Made by a program: the position numbers and the translations under genes | NCBI GenBank assembly: GCA_050246015.1 | Contig: JBFWWU010000004.1 | Span: 62,001-126,000, forward strand | Direction of reading: 5' to 3' | DNA: 64,000 nt | From: JTS-AC122 sp050246015 | Lineage (GTDB): Bacteria > Planctomycetota > Phycisphaerae > Phycisphaerales > UBA1924 | Shown here: piece after piece, positions 7,435 through 16,851 of the stretch | Numbering within the stretch: the stretch's first letter is position 1 | How the letters are laid out: each line of letters begins with the position of its first letter | Notes under the pieces: model-generated | Databases searched by the model: none | Told to the model about the DNA's origin: nothing | What the model saw: the letters and a program-made list of their open reading frames with translations, nothing else

Positions 7435-10400
7435 ATGCACGATTCACGACTTCAATTTTTCGGCGTGTTCGTCGCCGTCGCGCTAGGGTCACAGGTTGCG
7501 GTGCTGCCGGCGGCGCTGGCGCAGAACCAACCCCCCGCGACTCCGGGCGTGACGGAGCCCCCCGTCGGCCGGATCGTGAACCCGGCCGATTGCCACATGG
7601 AGTGCACCGCGTTCTCGGACCCGAATCCGGGCGACACGCACCTGTGCTCGGACTGGGAAATCTGGACGGTGTCGCCGTCGCAGCGGGTCTGGTTTACGTC
7701 GTGCATCGGCGGCGTGGAGCGCGTTCACACACACCTGGGCGATGGGGCGTTCGAGGGGTCTCACGCCGGCCGGTCGGAACTGCTTCCCAACACCCAGTAT
7801 CGGCTTCGCGTCCGGCACCGAGATTCCAGTGGGCAGCCCGCGACCGAGTGGAGCGGTTACGGCGAGCGGCTCTTCTCCACCGGCGCCGCGAGCCAGATCT
7901 TTCCGCTTGAAATCGACGATATCGAAGACCTTCCCGCACCGACGCTGCGCAGTTCGATCGGACAGCCCATCGTTCTGCCGGGAGCGCCGGCGGGACAGCC
8001 GAGCGTGGTGATCGAGAACGCGAGTGGGAACCCGCTGCTGGAGTTCCGCGGCGTGGACGGCGTGTCGAACCAGGTGATCAACGCCGCGGCGCTTGCCGCG
8101 CACTTTCCGGTACGTCTCCACATCTCCGCCGGCGCGCTGGGGGCACCGCTGGTGCTGCCCGATACGGACCTGACATTCAACACGCACGACGCGGGTTCGG
8201 TCACCGTGTACATCCCGGCGGTCAGCGTGGCGCCGGGGGCGGCGAACGACGCGTATTTCTGGATCACCTCCAGCGGATCGACGTACGTCGGCTCAGCCGG
8301 TCAATCGACGCCCGACTTCTCGCAACTCGCGCGCGGCAATCCTGTTCCCTGGATCGCCCGTCAGCCCGGCTACCGCGTGGAGATCGTCGCGTCGGGCTTC
8401 CAACTCCCGTGCAACATCGTCTTTGTGCCCAACCCGGGCCCCAATCCAAACTCGCCGATCTACTACGTGACAGAACTCTACGGGACGATCAAGGTGGTGA
8501 CGCGCGACGGCGCCGTGCGTGATTACGCCACGGGCCTGCTGAACTTCAATCCGACGGGCAACTTCCCGGGCTCGGGCGAGCAAGGGCTCACGGGCCTCGC
8601 CGTGGATCCGGCGAATGGGGACGTCTACGCCGCCATGCTCTACAGCAGCGTCCCCGGCCAGGAGGCGGTCCCGCACTATCCCAAGGTCGTGCGCTTCACG
8701 AGCATGGATGGGGGCTTGTCGGCCGCGACGCAGACGACGATCCTCGACATGGTCGGCGAAAGCCAGGGGCAGTCGCACCAGATTTCGAACTTGACGTTCG
8801 GGCCCGATGGGATGCTGTATCAGCACATGGGCGACGGGTTCGACGCCTCGACCGCCCAGAACCTCAACTCATACCGCGGCAAGATCCTGCGTCTGATGAA
8901 GACGGGCGCGGCGCCCGTGGACAACCCGTTCTACTCGGCTACCGACGGCATCACGTCTCGCGATTACGTCTACGCGTACGGCGTGCGCAACCCCTTCGGC
9001 GGCGCCTGGCGCGCCAGCGACGGTTCGCACTACGAGGTCGAGAACGGCCCGAGCGTGGACCGCTTCGCCAAAATCGTGCGCGCCCGCAACTACCTGTGGA
9101 ATGGTTCGGACGCGAGCATGGCCAACTTTGCCATCTACAACTGGGCTCCCGCGACCGGGCCTGTCAATATCGCGTTCATCCAGCCCGGCACCTTCGGCGG
9201 GAGCCAGTTCCCGCCGGAGAAGTTCGACCACGCGTTTGTGTCGGAGTCCGGTCCGACCTGGGCCACCGGCCCGCAGGGAAACGGCAAGCGGATCAGCGAG
9301 TTCGTCCTGGACGCCGCCGGCAACCTCGTCAGCGGGCCTACCCCGCTGATTGAATACGTCGGCGGGGGGAAAGCGACGGTCGTCGGGCTCACGGCGGGGC
9401 CCGACGGGCTGTACTTCACCGACCTCTACAAGGACCTGGGCTACGCCTCGCCGATCGATCGCGGGGCGAACATCCTCCGCGTCAAGTTCGTGGGCGACGC
9501 CGCGTTCACCGCCGACGTCACCTCGGGCACGGCGCCCCTCTCGGTGCAGTTCGCGGATCAGTCAACCGTTCCTTCGCCGTCGGCGTGGCTGTGGGACTTC
9601 GGCGACGGCTCGTCGAGCACGCTGCAGAACCCCGCGCACACGTACAACGACGACGGGCTGTACACGGTCCGGCTGAGCGTGACGGGTGCCAACGGTCTCG
9701 CGGTCGCCGAACGACCGGGGTTCATCCGCGTCGGGGCGGTTCCGACGATGGCGCTCATCAGTTCGTCGCTTCCGGCGCCGGCGTCGGACCTGGCCGTCGC
9801 CGATCACCTTCGGTCCGTCGGGTACGAGGTGACGATCCTTGATGATGAGCCGGCGAATCGGCCCAGCGCCGCGGAGATCGCCGCGAACTACGGGCTGGTG
9901 CTGGTCTCCTCGACGCTGGCGTCGGGGAACGTCGCGGGCGAGTTCCGAACGGCGAATGTGCCGATGGTCTTCTGGGAGAACGCGCTGCTGAGGCCGGGGC
10001 GCGAATCGCTGACGGACAACGGCGTCGTGGTGGGCGGTTCGACGACGATCGACATCATCAACAACGCTCACCCGATCACCCAGCACGCCGCGCTGGGCAA
10101 CCTGGTGGTCTTTTCTTCGGGTCAGAACATGAGCGTGGGCACCGGGACGGTGGGTGCGGGGACGCAGGTGCTGGCACGGCGCGCGGGATCGACGGACATC
10201 GCGCTCATGGCGGCGGACGCCGGCGCCACCGTCGCCGGCGGGTACGTCACGCCGGCCCGGCGCGTCTTCATGTTCTTCGAGGATTCGAGTTTCCTCGCCG
10301 CGACTCACGACGCCGAGCACCTGCTGGAGCACGCGGTCTGCTGGGCGATGAATCTGAGCGAGCCGACGATCACGGCCCAGCCGCAGAACGTCGCCGTCCC

Positions 10401-10776
10401 GGCGGGACAGTCGGCGATGTTCAGTGTGACGGTCTCCGGCAGCGGCCCGCTGTCGTACCAGTGGCAGCACAACTCCCAGGCGATCCCGGGGGCGACGACC
10501 CGCACGCTGATCCTGACCGACGTGATGGCGGCGGACGCGGGCTCCTACCGGGTCACGGTTTCCAACACGTGCGGGGAATCGCTGAGCAGCGCGGGGATCC
10601 TGACGGTCACCGCGGCGTGCCCGTGCGACTGGAACGCCTCGGGGTCCCTTACCAGCCAGGACTTCTTCGACTTCATCGCCGCGTTCTTCTCGAACAACGC
10701 CGACTTCAATAACGACGGCGCGACCTCCAGCCAGGATTTCTTCGATTTCCTCGCGTGCTTCTTCACGGGCTGCTGA
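7435..10776 (+). CDS. secreted sugar-dehydrogenase-like protein with PKD, Ig-like and dockerin-like domains
   Basis: A Sec-type signal peptide ends near AALAQ (about residue 29). A fibronectin-like region follows (about 45-155). The centre, about 305-680, resembles PQQ-dependent glucose/sorbosone dehydrogenase beta-propellers: FVPNPGPNPNSPIYYVTELYG, GEQGLTGLAVDP, and DYVYAYGVRNPFGGAWR are the telling stretches. Next come a PKD domain (WLWDFGDGSSS, about 690-775), an alpha/beta segment of unclear type (about 780-960), an Ig-like domain (about 976-1058) and a doubled dockerin-like tail (1062-1113; SQDFFDFIAAFF, SQDFFDFLACFF). It is likely exported to act on sugars or polysaccharides outside the cell, but the substrate is unknown. 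The tail resembles the one on three other proteins here. Start is the ATG at 7435. Confidence 0.9.
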   Translation: MHDSRLQFFGVFVAVALGSQVAVLPAALAQNQPPATPGVTEPPVGRIVNPADCHMECTAFSDPNPGDTHLCSDWEIWTVSPSQRVWFTSCIGGVERVHTHLGDGAFEGSHAGRSELLPNTQYRLRVRHRDSSGQPATEWSGYGERLFSTGAASQIFPLEIDDIEDLPAPTLRSSIGQPIVLPGAPAGQPSVVIENASGNPLLEFRGVDGVSNQVINAAALAAHFPVRLHISAGALGAPLVLPDTDLTFNTHDAGSVTVYIPAVSVAPGAANDAYFWITSSGSTYVGSAGQSTPDFSQLARGNPVPWIARQPGYRVEIVASGFQLPCNIVFVPNPGPNPNSPIYYVTELYGTIKVVTRDGAVRDYATGLLNFNPTGNFPGSGEQGLTGLAVDPANGDVYAAMLYSSVPGQEAVPHYPKVVRFTSMDGGLSAATQTTILDMVGESQGQSHQISNLTFGPDGMLYQHMGDGFDASTAQNLNSYRGKILRLMKTGAAPVDNPFYSATDGITSRDYVYAYGVRNPFGGAWRASDGSHYEVENGPSVDRFAKIVRARNYLWNGSDASMANFAIYNWAPATGPVNIAFIQPGTFGGSQFPPEKFDHAFVSESGPTWATGPQGNGKRISEFVLDAAGNLVSGPTPLIEYVGGGKATVVGLTAGPDGLYFTDLYKDLGYASPIDRGANILRVKFVGDAAFTADVTSGTAPLSVQFADQSTVPSPSAWLWDFGDGSSSTLQNPAHTYNDDGLYTVRLSVTGANGLAVAERPGFIRVGAVPTMALISSSLPAPASDLAVADHLRSVGYEVTILDDEPANRPSAAEIAANYGLVLVSSTLASGNVAGEFRTANVPMVFWENALLRPGRESLTDNGVVVGGSTTIDIINNAHPITQHAALGNLVVFSSGQNMSVGTGTVGAGTQVLARRAGSTDIALMAADAGATVAGGYVTPARRVFMFFEDSSFLAATHDAEHLLEHAVCWAMNLSEPTITAQPQNVAVPAGQSAMFSVTVSGSGPLSYQWQHNSQAIPGATTRTLILTDVMAADAGSYRVTVSNTCGESLSSAGILTVTAACPCDWNASGSLTSQDFFDFIAAFFSNNADFNNDGATSSQDFFDFLACFFTGC

Positions 10777-10882
10777 ACGGATCTGACTGAAGCCCAGAAG
10801 CCGGGCGCCACCGGCGATCCTCGGCGCGCTCGGGGTGCGTCATCGCGACAAGCGAACGACGTGCGAGACGCGGTTCCGGGCA

Positions 10883-12334
10883 TCATCCCTCAAGGAAGGC
10901 CGACACGAAATCGAAGAAGTCCTGGGTGTTTGTCCCGTCGCTGCCGTTGTAATCCGCATCAAGCGCGAAGAAATCAGTGAGAAACTCGAAGAAGTCGGCC
11001 GTGCTGATGAGACCGTCGCCGTTCCAGTCGGCCGGCCGGTAGAGCGACTCGGCGAGCGTCAACACGGCCGGCAGAATTTCCTGTCCGGTGGGAACGATCT
11101 GCTCCGGAGGGAGGATGAACCCGAACGCTCCGGTATCCCTGAGTTCAATGGTCCACGAGAGGATGCCCCGGTCGCCGAAGGCGTAGTCGATCATCGTTCC
11201 GCTTGAAGGGTACAGCCTCGAATACCACTGGCCGGGCAGGTACGACACGTTGTTCACGTCGAGGATGGCGGTCCGCATCGCTCCGCTGAGCGCGACGAAC
11301 GTCCCGTTCATGGGCGAGGGGCCCGGGGTGTAGCACCACGGGTACAGGATGTACTGCGAATAACTGTGCAGGTCGATGTGCGCACGGATGTCGGGTCGTG
11401 TGAGGATGTAGTCGCGCAGGTTCCGCGTCTCTGGCTCCGACCATGCCGACGCGCCGCGGTAGGTCTCGTTGCTCGGCGTCGGGCTCGCGCCCACGCCGCC
11501 CCACTGAAAACCCCAGTTGCGGTTGATGTCCACTCCGAAGGTCCCGTCGCTGTTCTGCCGGCGATTCTTACGCCAGAGCCGGTTTCCGGGCGTCCAGGTG
11601 AAGGCGTACCCGTCCGGGTTCGACACCGGCACGACGATGAACGTCACGCGGTCGAGCACGCGAGTGATCCGAGCATCGTTCCCGTATCGCCTTACCAGCG
11701 CATCGGCGATGTACATATCGGTCATCGGGCTGATCCACTCCCGCGCGTGCTGGCAGGCGTTGAGGAACATGGCGGGGCGCTGGCGCGGGGTGCCGGCGAT
11801 GTCGCCGCCCGTCCCGACGATGGTCATCCCGCGCGTCTGGCGCGACTCGATCGTTTGCCCGATGCTGAACTGCGTCGTGCGCCCCGGGGCCATGCCCGCG
11901 AGCGTCGTCATGTACTCCTCGATCTGGGTCAACGATTTGTAATCGGCGAACCAGTCGGGACCGCCGCGGGGACGCGGCCCGCCGCCGATCCCGAGCCGCG
12001 CCGCTTCCGCGTCCACCAGCGCCTGGACGTCGTGGATGAGCACCTCCCATTCAATACCCGCCTGGCGCATTGCTTCCAGCGCCTCGGGGGACACGCGGTA
12101 GTCGACCCGGCCGATCCCCGTCGCCTCCGACCAGGGGTCCGCGTCGAGGGCGAGCATGACCCGGAGATCGCGCGGCGACCGGATTGTCGCGCGCACCACC
12201 TGGTTCCCGGCGTCGGCGGAGGCGCGTGGAGTAAGTCCGGGCGCGCCTGCCTGGATGGGTTGACCGATGGCCGTGCCCACGGCCGCGAGGCACTCGGCGG
12301 CGGTCAGCACGACCCACGCTGCACTCAATCGCAT
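10883..12334 (-). CDS. secreted M14 zinc carboxypeptidase with dockerin-like tail
   Basis: This exported enzyme should trim C-terminal residues from peptides. A signal peptide covers about residues 1-25. The M14 zinc ligands are the His and Glu of QHAREW (about 196 and 199) and the His of DLHSYS (about 323); the catalytic Glu is in TIELRD (about 398). VDINRNWGFQW and WRKNRR are also typical of the family. The C-terminal 50 residues form the doubled dockerin-like tail (ADFFEFLTDFF, TQDFFDFVSAFL). The ATG at 12334 is preferred over the GTG at 12337 because GGAGG sits five bases before it. It converges on the secreted dehydrogenase gene with a 106-bp gap that shows no clear terminator. Confidence 0.93.
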   Translation of the reverse strand: MRLSAAWVVLTAAECLAAVGTAIGQPIQAGAPGLTPRASADAGNQVVRATIRSPRDLRVMLALDADPWSEATGIGRVDYRVSPEALEAMRQAGIEWEVLIHDVQALVDAEAARLGIGGGPRPRGGPDWFADYKSLTQIEEYMTTLAGMAPGRTTQFSIGQTIESRQTRGMTIVGTGGDIAGTPRQRPAMFLNACQHAREWISPMTDMYIADALVRRYGNDARITRVLDRVTFIVVPVSNPDGYAFTWTPGNRLWRKNRRQNSDGTFGVDINRNWGFQWGGVGASPTPSNETYRGASAWSEPETRNLRDYILTRPDIRAHIDLHSYSQYILYPWCYTPGPSPMNGTFVALSGAMRTAILDVNNVSYLPGQWYSRLYPSSGTMIDYAFGDRGILSWTIELRDTGAFGFILPPEQIVPTGQEILPAVLTLAESLYRPADWNGDGLISTADFFEFLTDFFALDADYNGSDGTNTQDFFDFVSAFLEG

Positions 12335-12358
12335 CACAACCTCCGTGTGGGTTCGGCG

Positions 12359-12538
12359 TTACCGCCCCTGCTTGGTCTTTCGCTCGCGATCGTCTCGCTT
12401 CTGCTGGGTGATCTTTGAGGGTTCCACGCGCGAGGCGCCGCGCGATTTCTCATCCGCGGAGCGCTGCTTGCGGCCGCTCGTGGATCCCGACTTCGCTTCC
12501 GCCGCACTGCGCGTTCCTTTGCTCGGTACTCGTCCCAT
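12359..12538 (-). CDS. small basic protein of unknown function
   Basis: A 59-residue Lys/Arg/Ser-rich protein begins MGRVPSKGTRSAAEAKS and ends ITQQKRDDRERKTKQGR. An ATG at 12538 is preceded by GGAG at eight bases. It lies 24 bases before the carboxypeptidase gene on the same strand, so the two may share a transcript. No family is recognised. The basic, disordered composition would suit a nucleic-acid-binding peptide, but that is a guess. The frame stays open upstream to 12814, though the upstream part does not look coding. Confidence 0.45.
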   Translation of the reverse strand: MGRVPSKGTRSAAEAKSGSTSGRKQRSADEKSRGASRVEPSKITQQKRDDRERKTKQGR

Positions 12539-12716
12539 GTGGTGCACTCCGATCGGCTGTTGCAACATCATAATGCGCGCGGGTCGGGTTGGTACGGAGA
12601 TCCGGGCCTTGCCGTCCTCATTTCGTTCGGGTGGCGGATGCCACGTGCGCCCGGAGTCGGCGGTAGCATTCATGTCGTGTCGAGGCCAGCGCCGGTTTCC
12701 AGTCCAAGGAGTCCTC

Positions 12717-14048
12717 ATGATGCGTATCACCGTGCTCCTGCTGATCAGCGTCGCGTGTCTGCTCACTGGCGTGTCGCGCGCACCGGCCGCGGAGCCGCCG
12801 GAGATCTTTGACAAGCGTCCCTACGCCGACGCCCGGAAGGCGGCGACGGAATCGAAGAAGTGGTTCATCGTCAAGGGGACCGCCGACTGGTGCCCACCCT
12901 GCAAGCAGATGGACCGCACGACGTGGGTCGACCCGAAGGTGGTCAAGTGGGCCAAGGAGCACGCGATCATCGTCGCGGTCGATGTCGATGCCCAGCCGGA
13001 ACTGGCGCAGGACCTTGGCATCGAGGCGATGCCGACGATGATCGCATTCAAGGAAGGGTCGAAGGAGTTTGATCGGATCGTGGGGTATCGGGACGCGGCG
13101 GACTTTCTGGCGTGGCTGGAAGGCATCGACCGAGGGGAGAAATCCATCGAGGCAGCGAAGCGCCGCGTCGCCGGCAACGAGGGCGAAGAAAAGGTCGATG
13201 TCTCGGCGCGTCTGGACCTGGCCCGCGAACTCTCTCGCACGCGCCAGTACACCGAGGCGGCGGACGAATACGCCTGGCTCTGGAAGAACATGCTCCAGCA
13301 CGAACCCTCGATGTACGGGGTGCGCCTCTCGTTCATGTCAAGCGACATGCGATCGCTGGCCAAGAGGAGCGTTGAAGCGAGGGCGAAGTTCGCGGCGCTG
13401 CGCGACGAACTCTCTCCCAAGGTACGCGAAGAGAAGGTCGCGCCCGAGGAGTTGGTCGACTGGCTGTCGCTCAACAAGGTCATCGACGATTCCAAGGCGA
13501 CGCTGGAATGGTTCGACCGGGTCAAGGGCGAGCCGCGGTGGAAGGCGCTGCTGAGCCGAGCGTCGCGCGACATCGAGGACATGCTGATCGACGCGGGCCG
13601 CTGGGCGGATCTTCCGGCGCTGCACCCGGATCCGATCGCGGACCTCAAGGCCGCTCACCAGTTTTTCAGGCTGATGCCGGAGACCCCGGCGCCCAAGGGG
13701 ATGGACGAGGAAACGGCGCAGATGCTCGCCGACACCCGATATCGGATCTTTCGGGATCAGGCCGCCCGGCTGTACGCGGGCCTGCTCGCGGCGGACAAGC
13801 CGAATGACGCCGCCGCGCTTGCGGAAAAGGCGCGTGAACTGGATGATTCCGCGGGCATGCTCAAGCGCCTGGTCGCGACGGCGCTGAAGGCGGGGCAGGC
13901 GCGCTCGCAGCACGGCGACTGGCTCAGGTTGGCGCAGGACAAACTCGGCGGAAAGAAGGACGTGTCGTACGACGAGCCGACGATCGCCGAGTTGCAGGAA
14001 TCGCTGGCCGCCGCTCTCAAAGCGGGCGATACATCGACGCGGAAATAG
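12717..14048 (+). CDS. exported thioredoxin-fold protein with long helical C-terminus
   Basis: A signal peptide (MMRITVLLLISVACLLTGVS, cleaved after about AAA) leads into a thioredoxin domain with the redox motif WCPPCKQ at about residues 57-63 and the cis-proline region EAMPTMIAF near 105. After about residue 140 comes a long, mainly helical, charged region with TPR-like character and no recognised active site. It probably acts in the periplasm as a disulphide reductase or isomerase, or as a redox-linked adaptor. AAGGAG six bases before the ATG at 12717 fixes the start. The next two genes follow on the same strand at 27 and 45 bases, so the three may form an operon. Confidence 0.88.
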   Translation: MMRITVLLLISVACLLTGVSRAPAAEPPEIFDKRPYADARKAATESKKWFIVKGTADWCPPCKQMDRTTWVDPKVVKWAKEHAIIVAVDVDAQPELAQDLGIEAMPTMIAFKEGSKEFDRIVGYRDAADFLAWLEGIDRGEKSIEAAKRRVAGNEGEEKVDVSARLDLARELSRTRQYTEAADEYAWLWKNMLQHEPSMYGVRLSFMSSDMRSLAKRSVEARAKFAALRDELSPKVREEKVAPEELVDWLSLNKVIDDSKATLEWFDRVKGEPRWKALLSRASRDIEDMLIDAGRWADLPALHPDPIADLKAAHQFFRLMPETPAPKGMDEETAQMLADTRYRIFRDQAARLYAGLLAADKPNDAAALAEKARELDDSAGMLKRLVATALKAGQARSQHGDWLRLAQDKLGGKKDVSYDEPTIAELQESLAAALKAGDTSTRK

Positions 14049-14075
14049 TTCTCGGATGCCCGGGAGAATCCTCGC

Positions 14076-14900
14076 ATGATCGTTGCCGCCGCGTTGATTG
14101 CCGTCTGCCTGACCACCTCTCCGCCCGACATCCGGACGTTTCGTCCATCCTCCCACGGCTTCAAGTTCCGAAATGCCTTCAAGGGGTCGCCGCTGCCCGT
14201 TTCGCTCGGTGCGATCGATGATGCGATTGGCGTCCCCGATCACTATGGGCTCTGCGGCGGGATGAGCGCGGCGGCCGCCGATTTCTTCATGGCCGGTCGA
14301 TCCGTCCCGGCAGATGCGGATGTCCCCGGAAAGGGGACCGATCTCTACAACTACATCTTCAGGCGCCAGGTCGATTCCCTCCGACCCGGGTTCACTCAGG
14401 CCACGGTCTTTGCCCGATGGATGCGTTTGCCCGACGACGGGCCCGACGGCACCCGCGCCCGGTCTTGGCCGATCATCGCGAGTCTGAAAGCGGAGATAGG
14501 GAACGGGCGGCCGGTCATGCTTGGGCTCGTGCTCACCAGCCGCGAGGCCAAGGGAAAACTGTGGGAAAACCACCAGGTCATGGCGTACTCGATCGACGAG
14601 GATCCTGCCGTTACCCCAGCCCCCGCGCCGGGTCACACGGCCGCGTCATCACGGCGGGCGCGGTGGAGGATCTTGATCTACGACCCGAACTTTCCCGGTG
14701 CGGACGATGCGCGCCTGGAGGTCTCGCTGGTCTATGAAGGGGCCGTGACCGTGCCCGCGGGATTGACGGGTCCGCCGATTCTTCTCCCCACCGTTGGGTT
14801 GTCGGTGACTCGTCGCGCGGCCGGGCGTCGAGACACGCACGTCCGCGGCGTGTTCGTCATGCCCTACGAGGCGAGTCTTCCATCGGAGAGCCTGAGGTAA
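14076..14900 (+). CDS. unknown protein with papain-like Cys/His/Asp motif pattern
   Basis: This 274-residue protein has a short hydrophobic N-terminus (AALIAVCLTT) that may be a signal peptide. Three spaced motifs stand out: YGLCGGM at about 57-63, NHQVMAY at about 165-171 and IYDPNFPG at about 200-207. Their order Cys, His, Asp and the small residues around them recall papain-like or C39-like cysteine peptidases and transglutaminase-type folds. A segment rich in Pro and Ala (PAVTPAPAPGHTAASSRR) lies between the second and third motifs. It sits between the thioredoxin-fold gene and the sigma-like gene. No biochemical role is known; the peptidase idea rests only on motif order. Confidence 0.8.
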   Translation: MIVAAALIAVCLTTSPPDIRTFRPSSHGFKFRNAFKGSPLPVSLGAIDDAIGVPDHYGLCGGMSAAAADFFMAGRSVPADADVPGKGTDLYNYIFRRQVDSLRPGFTQATVFARWMRLPDDGPDGTRARSWPIIASLKAEIGNGRPVMLGLVLTSREAKGKLWENHQVMAYSIDEDPAVTPAPAPGHTAASSRRARWRILIYDPNFPGADDARLEVSLVYEGAVTVPAGLTGPPILLPTVGLSVTRRAAGRRDTHVRGVFVMPYEASLPSESLR

Positions 14901-14945
14901 CGGCGTCGGCGCAACCGAGCGGCGAGTACGCTTCACGCGCGTCCC

Positions 14946-16835
14946 ATGCCTCCGCTGCCGCGACTCCACATCCCCGCGATCCAGGCGCTGGAGCGAGACC
15001 TGCGATTTGCTCCGCCCGCCGCCCTGCGCCGGCAGATCGATCGGCTTGAAGCGCTCTGCGCCGAGTTGATCGGCGAGCCGCCGGAGCGGGTGTATCCCTT
15101 GGACTGGATTGTCTTTCGCATCACCGGGTATCGATCGGACTCGGGCTCGCCCGTCGAGGCGCGGGCAGCGGGTTCCCGCTCGGGAAGCCAGGCGGGCGGG
15201 GCGGCGCTGCTGGCCGGGCGAGATCTCCTGGCCGATCTGGTCGCGCTGATCGAGCGCCTCTGCGACGCGGCGCGGCTTGCGGAGTCGGACCTGGCCGACG
15301 AGCCGGGCCCTACGGGGCCCGAGCGGGAGTGGCTCGACCCGGAGGCCCTTTGCGCCCGCTGGAATGTCAGCCGCAAGACGCTCGATCGGTTCCGGCGCGA
15401 GGGGCTTCCCGCGCGCCGGGTGCGTTCGCGCGCCGCGGCATCGCGGGCGGGTCAACAGGGCGCCAGTGGAGCGCCGCGGACGCGACTCGTGTTCCGACGC
15501 CGGATCGTCGAGCAGTTCGAGCGTCATCATGCGTCCCGGCTTACGCACGCGGGGTCGTTCACCCGGATCGACCCCGAGGTCCGGCGCAAGATCCTCCGCC
15601 TGGCCCCGAAGTACCACGCCCGGCTTGGGTGGACGCTCAACCAGACGGCTGGGCGGCTTGCGTCGCGGTTCAATCGCTCCCACGAGGCGGTGCGGCAAGT
15701 CCTCCGCGGGAATGCCCATGGCCCGGCCCAGCGTCCGCAACCGGGTTCCCGACAGGATCCGCGGCGCACCACGTCGCACCGCGACACTCCCGCGCGGCGA
15801 TCATTCGGTGAGCCCGGCCCGCTGTCTCCCAGACAACTCCGCGTCATCGCCCGCGCCTACGCCCGGGGGGTCGAGGTTCAGCGGCTCGCCGCCCGTTTCG
15901 CCAAGACCAAGCCCGCCATCTATCGAGCCATTCTTGTTGCGAGGGCCCAGCCGTTGCGCCTGCTGGATTTCAGCGCCTTTGCCGACCCGGAACAGTCCGA
16001 TCAGGGGGCGCGAGCCGTTCTCGATCATCCGGCGGCGATGCTGCGCGTCGGTCCGGTGCTCCCCGCGCAGCCGCTGCGCTCGCTGGCAGATCTGCTCGGG
16101 TACGTCGCCGCGATGCCCGCGGTTCCGCCGGCGATCGAGCGCGCCATCTCCACCGCGCTGCTCACGCTGGTCCATCGAGCCCGCCGGGGAGTTGCGCGAC
16201 TCTCGCGGCATCATCCCACGGCGGGCGGCATCGACCGGATCGAGACCGACCTTCGCTGGGCGTGCGCCCTGAAGCATCGCCTGGTCCTTTCACAGATGCC
16301 GCTGCTGCTCAAGAGCCTTCGGGTGCAGATCGGGACCGAACTGGTCGAACTGCCTCGGGTCGAGGCGGAAGCGATCCTCGACGCATCGATCAAGTCGCTC
16401 GTCGACGCGGTGGATCGGCACGATCCATCGAAGGGAGGCCGGCTCGCCGCCCCCGCCGGGCTGGCGATCACGCGCGCCGTCTCGCAACTGCACCGCCCGG
16501 CATCGTCGGCCGCCGCTCAGCGTGCACGCCGATACACCGGACCCGCTGACATCCTGCTGGGGGACTTCTCCCGCCGGTTGTGCGCGTGGCAGTCGTTGCT
16601 TGAACCCTCCCCGCGCGTGCGAGCGAACCTGTCCGCCGTGCCGCCCAAGACCCAGCGACTTCTACGGCTCCACTTTGGATGGCCGGCCCCCGGTGAGCCC
16701 CCCTCACCTCCGATCACCCTGCATGACGCCGCCGCGACACTCTCGATCACCGCGCAGCACGCCGCGGCCCTGGAGCGACGAGCCATTGTCGCGCTGGGCC
16801 GAATGGAGCCCGTTGACCCATCCGTGCCAACGTGA
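14946..16835 (+). CDS. atypical sigma-70-like protein with three extra helix-turn-helix segments
   Basis: This 629-residue protein ends like a sigma factor. At about 448-515 lies a region-2-like stretch (LLKSLRVQIG, then SLVDAVDRHDPSKGGRLA and AITRAVSQL, comparable to the family pattern LVSxA...GLMRAVEKFDPxxGxxF...IRQAI). At about 589-620 lies a region-4-like HTH (TLHDAAATLSITAQHAAALE). Upstream are three more HTH-like segments: LCARWNVSRKTLDRFRREGL (about 135-155), TAGRLASRFNRSHEAVRQVL (about 230-252) and QRLAARFAKTKPAIYRAIL (about 308-327). The region-2 match lacks the aromatic residues used for -10 melting, so activity as a true sigma factor is doubtful; it could be a sigma-derived regulator. 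The ATG at 14946 has no strong ribosome binding site and may depend on upstream translation. Confidence 0.85.
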   Translation: MPPLPRLHIPAIQALERDLRFAPPAALRRQIDRLEALCAELIGEPPERVYPLDWIVFRITGYRSDSGSPVEARAAGSRSGSQAGGAALLAGRDLLADLVALIERLCDAARLAESDLADEPGPTGPEREWLDPEALCARWNVSRKTLDRFRREGLPARRVRSRAAASRAGQQGASGAPRTRLVFRRRIVEQFERHHASRLTHAGSFTRIDPEVRRKILRLAPKYHARLGWTLNQTAGRLASRFNRSHEAVRQVLRGNAHGPAQRPQPGSRQDPRRTTSHRDTPARRSFGEPGPLSPRQLRVIARAYARGVEVQRLAARFAKTKPAIYRAILVARAQPLRLLDFSAFADPEQSDQGARAVLDHPAAMLRVGPVLPAQPLRSLADLLGYVAAMPAVPPAIERAISTALLTLVHRARRGVARLSRHHPTAGGIDRIETDLRWACALKHRLVLSQMPLLLKSLRVQIGTELVELPRVEAEAILDASIKSLVDAVDRHDPSKGGRLAAPAGLAITRAVSQLHRPASSAAAQRARRYTGPADILLGDFSRRLCAWQSLLEPSPRVRANLSAVPPKTQRLLRLHFGWPAPGEPPSPPITLHDAAATLSITAQHAAALERRAIVALGRMEPVDPSVPT

Positions 16836-16851
16836 GCCGCTCCGCTAACGG

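Noticed and set aside
13338..14636. A 432-residue minus-strand open frame opposite the thioredoxin-fold and unknown genes.
   Set aside because: It covers two good plus-strand genes with motifs and ribosome binding sites, has no recognisable domain and is Arg/Pro-rich, as expected for an antisense frame in GC-rich DNA.
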